This document shows positions 6,022 through 7,677 of a stretch of 7,677 nt of DNA, piece by piece. Made by a program: the position numbers and the translations under genes. Within the stretch, counting starts at the first letter, position 1. Each line of letters opens with the position of its first letter. Source of the DNA: Chitinophagaceae bacterium (GTDB taxonomy: Bacteria; Bacteroidota; Bacteroidia; Chitinophagales; Chitinophagaceae); NCBI GenBank assembly GCA_019747455.1, contig JAIEQT010000475.1, positions 1 to 7,677 of the forward strand. Direction: 5' to 3'. The notes beneath the pieces were generated by a model that was not told where the DNA came from, did not search any database, and saw only the letters and a list, made by a program, of their open reading frames with translations.

Positions 6022-6397
6022 AAAATGGTAAATCATCCACCATATTATCAGCCGGCGGTATATCGGTAAAGGAAGCAGCAGGTGGCATATCGCCTTCATT
6101 ATTTAGCTTAACGGTTTCCATTCGCCAGGCATCTAAATTGGTGATATAATTTTCTCTGCCATCTTTTACCCATTTGGTTCCTTTGATATTGAAGAGTACT
6201 TTCACTTCCTCTCCTAAAGAAAAACGATCGGGCAAAGCAGTTTTATCCTGCACACATTGAAACTTAACATAATTCGTAATAGATCTTCCGTTGATCTCTT
6301 CTGTTTTTTCAATAACGAATTCTCTGGTTTTGAAAGATTCTGTACGTTGAACAATATCGAAACGGGCCACTAATTTGCCAATAATTTCATAACTCAT
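6020..6397 (-). CDS. DUF3127 domain protein with SSB-like C-terminal tip
   Basis: This 125-residue soluble protein matches the DUF3127 family of Bacteroidota. The first 98 residues alternate beta-strand-like stretches (SYEIIGKLVARFDI, REFVIEKTE, YVKFQCVQD, EEVKVLFNIKGTKWV, NYITNLDAWRMETV), consistent with a small OB-fold barrel. After this comes a Pro/Asp-rich disordered linker (about 99-119) and the terminal pentapeptide DDLPF (121-125). That layout copies bacterial single-stranded DNA-binding protein, whose tip (DDDIPF in E. coli) docks repair and replication enzymes. A role on ssDNA or as a docking factor is my inference; the family has no assigned function that I know of. The ATG at 6397 sits about 20 bases below a perfect -7 element. 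Downstream in the same direction is the flavoprotein gene, after a heptamer array that begins in this gene's stop codon. Confidence 0.85.
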   Translation of the reverse strand: MSYEIIGKLVARFDIVQRTESFKTREFVIEKTEEINGRSITNYVKFQCVQDKTALPDRFSLGEEVKVLFNIKGTKWVKDGRENYITNLDAWRMETVKLNNEGDMPPAASFTDIPPADNMVDDLPF

Positions 6398-6417
6398 GAT
6401 AATAAATAATTAAGGTA

Positions 6418-6425
6418 CAAAAGTA
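6418..6425 (-). promoter_or_regulatory. -7 promoter element of the DUF3127 gene
   Basis: On the minus strand, TACTTTTG (6425-6418) matches the Bacteroidota -7 consensus TAnnTTTG perfectly, 20 bases upstream of the ATG at 6397. No TTG is found at the usual 17-23 bp further upstream, so the -33 half is weak or absent. The predicted leader is about 15 bases and lacks a clear Shine-Dalgarno, as for other genes here. Confidence 0.45.
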
Positions 6426-6444
6426 GGACTAAAAAACCGTACCT

Positions 6445-6452
6445 TACCTTTT
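6445..6452 (+). promoter_or_regulatory. Possible -7 element of the split 5'-nucleotidase operon
   Basis: TACCTTTT matches TAnnTTTG at all but the last base and ends 11 bases before the ATG at 6464. There is no recognisable -33 TTG. If it is used, the transcript would start only a few bases before the start codon and after the TTG codon at 6452, which supports the ATG as the true start. The match is weak in such T-rich DNA. Confidence 0.25.
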
Positions 6453-6463
6453 TGAAAAGAGCT

Positions 6464-7207
6464 ATGTATCGACTTTCCTTTTTTAGTTTTATCGTATTAG
6501 TTTTTTTAGGTTGTGCGCCTGCCAAGTTACCGCTTACCATGTCTTATCAAGGATATCGGGTAAATCCGCAAGTAGCTGTAGATACCGGGCTACAAAATAT
6601 GTTAACCCCATATGCGGCAACGGTTAACAGTACCATGAATAAAGTGATTGGTTTTGCAAATACCACGCTTACTAAAAAAATGCCTGAGAATACATTGGGC
6701 AATTTTATGACAGATTGTTTTCAAAAAATGGCTGCTGAAAAATTTGGGAAGAAAGTGCATATTGCTTTTATGAACCAAGGTGGTATTCGGGCAGATATCA
6801 ATAAGGGAAATATCACTATTGGTAATATTTACGAGTTAATGCCCTTCGATAATATCTTGGTATTGCAAGATTTGAGGGGAGATATATTAGAGCAGCTTAT
6901 TCAACTCAATGCGGTAGATGGCGGCTGGCCCATTTCATCGGGATCTTCCTATACCATTAAGGATAAAAAAGCAATTGATATTGTGATTGATGGAAAACCA
7001 TTGGATAAAACCGCTATGTATACGGTTGCCAGTAGCGATTATATTGCTAACGGCGGCAGTAATGCAATCATGCTTAAAGCTATACCGCAACAAAATAAGG
7101 GCTATCTTTTGCGAGATGCTTTGCTTGCGTATGTTCAACAGATTACTGCTTCAGGAAAGCCGGTAGAAGCCAAACAAGAAAAACGTGTAATCAAAGCCAA
7201 TGAATAG
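6464..7207 (+). CDS. Lipoprotein with 5'-nucleotidase C-terminal domain
   Basis: This 247-residue lipoprotein carries only the C-terminal, nucleotide-binding domain of the UshA/5'-nucleotidase family (PF02872 type). A signal peptide ends in FLGC, so Cys17 would be lipidated and the protein anchored in the envelope. Family motifs follow: ENTLGNFMTD (75-84), NQGGIRADI (104-112), GNIYELMPFDN (120-130) and SDYIANGG (191-198). By comparison from memory with E. coli UshA, Phe128 and Asn130 match the base-binding PFGN, and Tyr193 matches the second stacking Phe. Ser199 replaces the Asp of the usual GGDG. The metallophosphatase domain is missing from this protein and is encoded by the next gene, which overlaps it by 8 bases. 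The ATG at 6464 is preferred over an in-frame TTG at 6452, because it gives a compact lipoprotein signal. The two products probably work as one enzyme. Confidence 0.87.
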   Translation: MYRLSFFSFIVLVFLGCAPAKLPLTMSYQGYRVNPQVAVDTGLQNMLTPYAATVNSTMNKVIGFANTTLTKKMPENTLGNFMTDCFQKMAAEKFGKKVHIAFMNQGGIRADINKGNITIGNIYELMPFDNILVLQDLRGDILEQLIQLNAVDGGWPISSGSSYTIKDKKAIDIVIDGKPLDKTAMYTVASSDYIANGGSNAIMLKAIPQQNKGYLLRDALLAYVQQITASGKPVEAKQEKRVIKANE

Positions 7208-7677
7208 AAGAGATTTTATACAGCAAACAGCATTGACCACGGGCGGGATGTTGTTAAGCGGTGTTGCGGGGGCAAGTATTCCGGAACAGTATCCGCTTAC
7301 TATATTGCATACCAATGATGTGCATAGCCGCTTAGAGCCATTCCCAATGGATGGCGGCAGAAATCAGGGGTTAGGGGGTGTTGCAGCCCGCGCATCGCTG
7401 ATTCAGGGTATACGTGCGCAAACGGAGCAAGTATTATTGCTGGATGCAGGGGATATTTTTCAAGGCACGCCCTATTTCAACATATACAAAGGAGAACCTG
7501 AAATAAAAGCGATGAGCAGAATGGGCTATGATGCTGTAACGATGGGTAACCACGATTTTGATGCAGGGATAGAAAATTTTGCTAACCAGTTGGTTCATGC
7601 GCGTTTTCCGGTAATTGTTTCTAATTACGATTTTACAGGTACGCCTATGGAAGCCAAGTATCAGCCGTATACCATTA
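7200..7677 (+). CDS. Tat-exported metallophosphatase, 5'-nucleotidase N-terminal domain (truncated by window end)
   Basis: The first 159 codons of an exported calcineurin-like phosphoesterase are visible, and the frame runs open off the right edge. The N-terminus NRRDFIQQTA followed by a hydrophobic stretch (11-24, ending AGA) is a twin-arginine signal. Metal-binding motifs appear in family order: LHTNDVH (Asp40, His42), DAGD (Asp85) and GNHDFD (Asn117, His118). These bind the dinuclear metal centre that hydrolyses 5'-nucleotides or related phosphoesters in the periplasm. The ATG at 7200 overlaps the stop of the preceding gene (ATGAATAG), so the two are almost certainly translationally coupled. 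Together they reconstitute a full UshA-like enzyme in reversed domain order. The complete gene should be about 300 codons, with further His motifs outside the window. Confidence 0.9.
   Translation, partial: MNRRDFIQQTALTTGGMLLSGVAGASIPEQYPLTILHTNDVHSRLEPFPMDGGRNQGLGGVAARASLIQGIRAQTEQVLLLDAGDIFQGTPYFNIYKGEPEIKAMSRMGYDAVTMGNHDFDAGIENFANQLVHARFPVIVSNYDFTGTPMEAKYQPYTI

Noticed and set aside
6452..6463. TTG start giving a four-residue longer nucleotidase lipoprotein
   Set aside because: TTG starts are uncommon here, the codon overlaps a possible -7 element, and the ATG at 6464 gives a compact lipoprotein signal.

Overview
The window looks like a chromosomal segment of a Bacteroidota bacterium, most likely from the Chitinophagia/Sphingobacteriia side. 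This is inferred from the protein repertoire (a DUF3127 protein, a COG2509-type flavoprotein, a 5'-nucleotidase split into a lipoprotein and a Tat-exported protein), from AT-rich leaders without clear Shine-Dalgarno sites, and from several matches to the Bacteroidota -7 promoter element TAnnTTTG. No tRNA, rRNA, CRISPR array, insertion sequence or phage gene was seen.

Layout from left to right. Bases 1-261 hold no convincing gene but contain a 16-bp palindrome just ahead of gene 1. Gene 1 (262-810, +) is an AhpD-like/carboxymuconolactone-decarboxylase-fold protein with an intact CxxCxxxH centre, and it ends at a strong nested hairpin terminator. Converging on it is a leftward NatAB-type ABC exporter operon: ATPase 3236-2301, permease 2219-885. 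The gap between the two genes is made of degenerate 8-bp and 7-bp tandem repeats. Divergent from the ATPase, with both promoters visible, is a secreted zinc-dependent phospholipase C / S1-P1 nuclease family protein (3341-4345, +). Its stop codon abuts, with no gap, the stop codon of a leftward COG2509-type FAD-dependent dehydrogenase (5935-4346). Upstream of the flavoprotein and in the same direction lies a small DUF3127 protein (6397-6020) whose C-terminus is DDLPF, resembling the protein-docking tip of single-stranded DNA-binding protein. A seven-copy heptamer array lies between these two. At the right end, divergent from DUF3127, is a rightward overlapping pair. The first gene is a lipoprotein carrying the C-terminal (nucleotide-binding) domain of a 5'-nucleotidase (6464-7207). 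The second is a Tat-signal metallophosphatase carrying the N-terminal catalytic domain (7200 to the window end, truncated).

Most of the window is ordinary housekeeping or envelope content. The parts most worth a second look are the SSB-like tail on the DUF3127 protein, the related heptamer arrays that begin at the stop codons of two genes and fill the gaps inside leftward gene pairs, and the domain-swapped split 5'-nucleotidase. No clearly new multi-gene system is visible.
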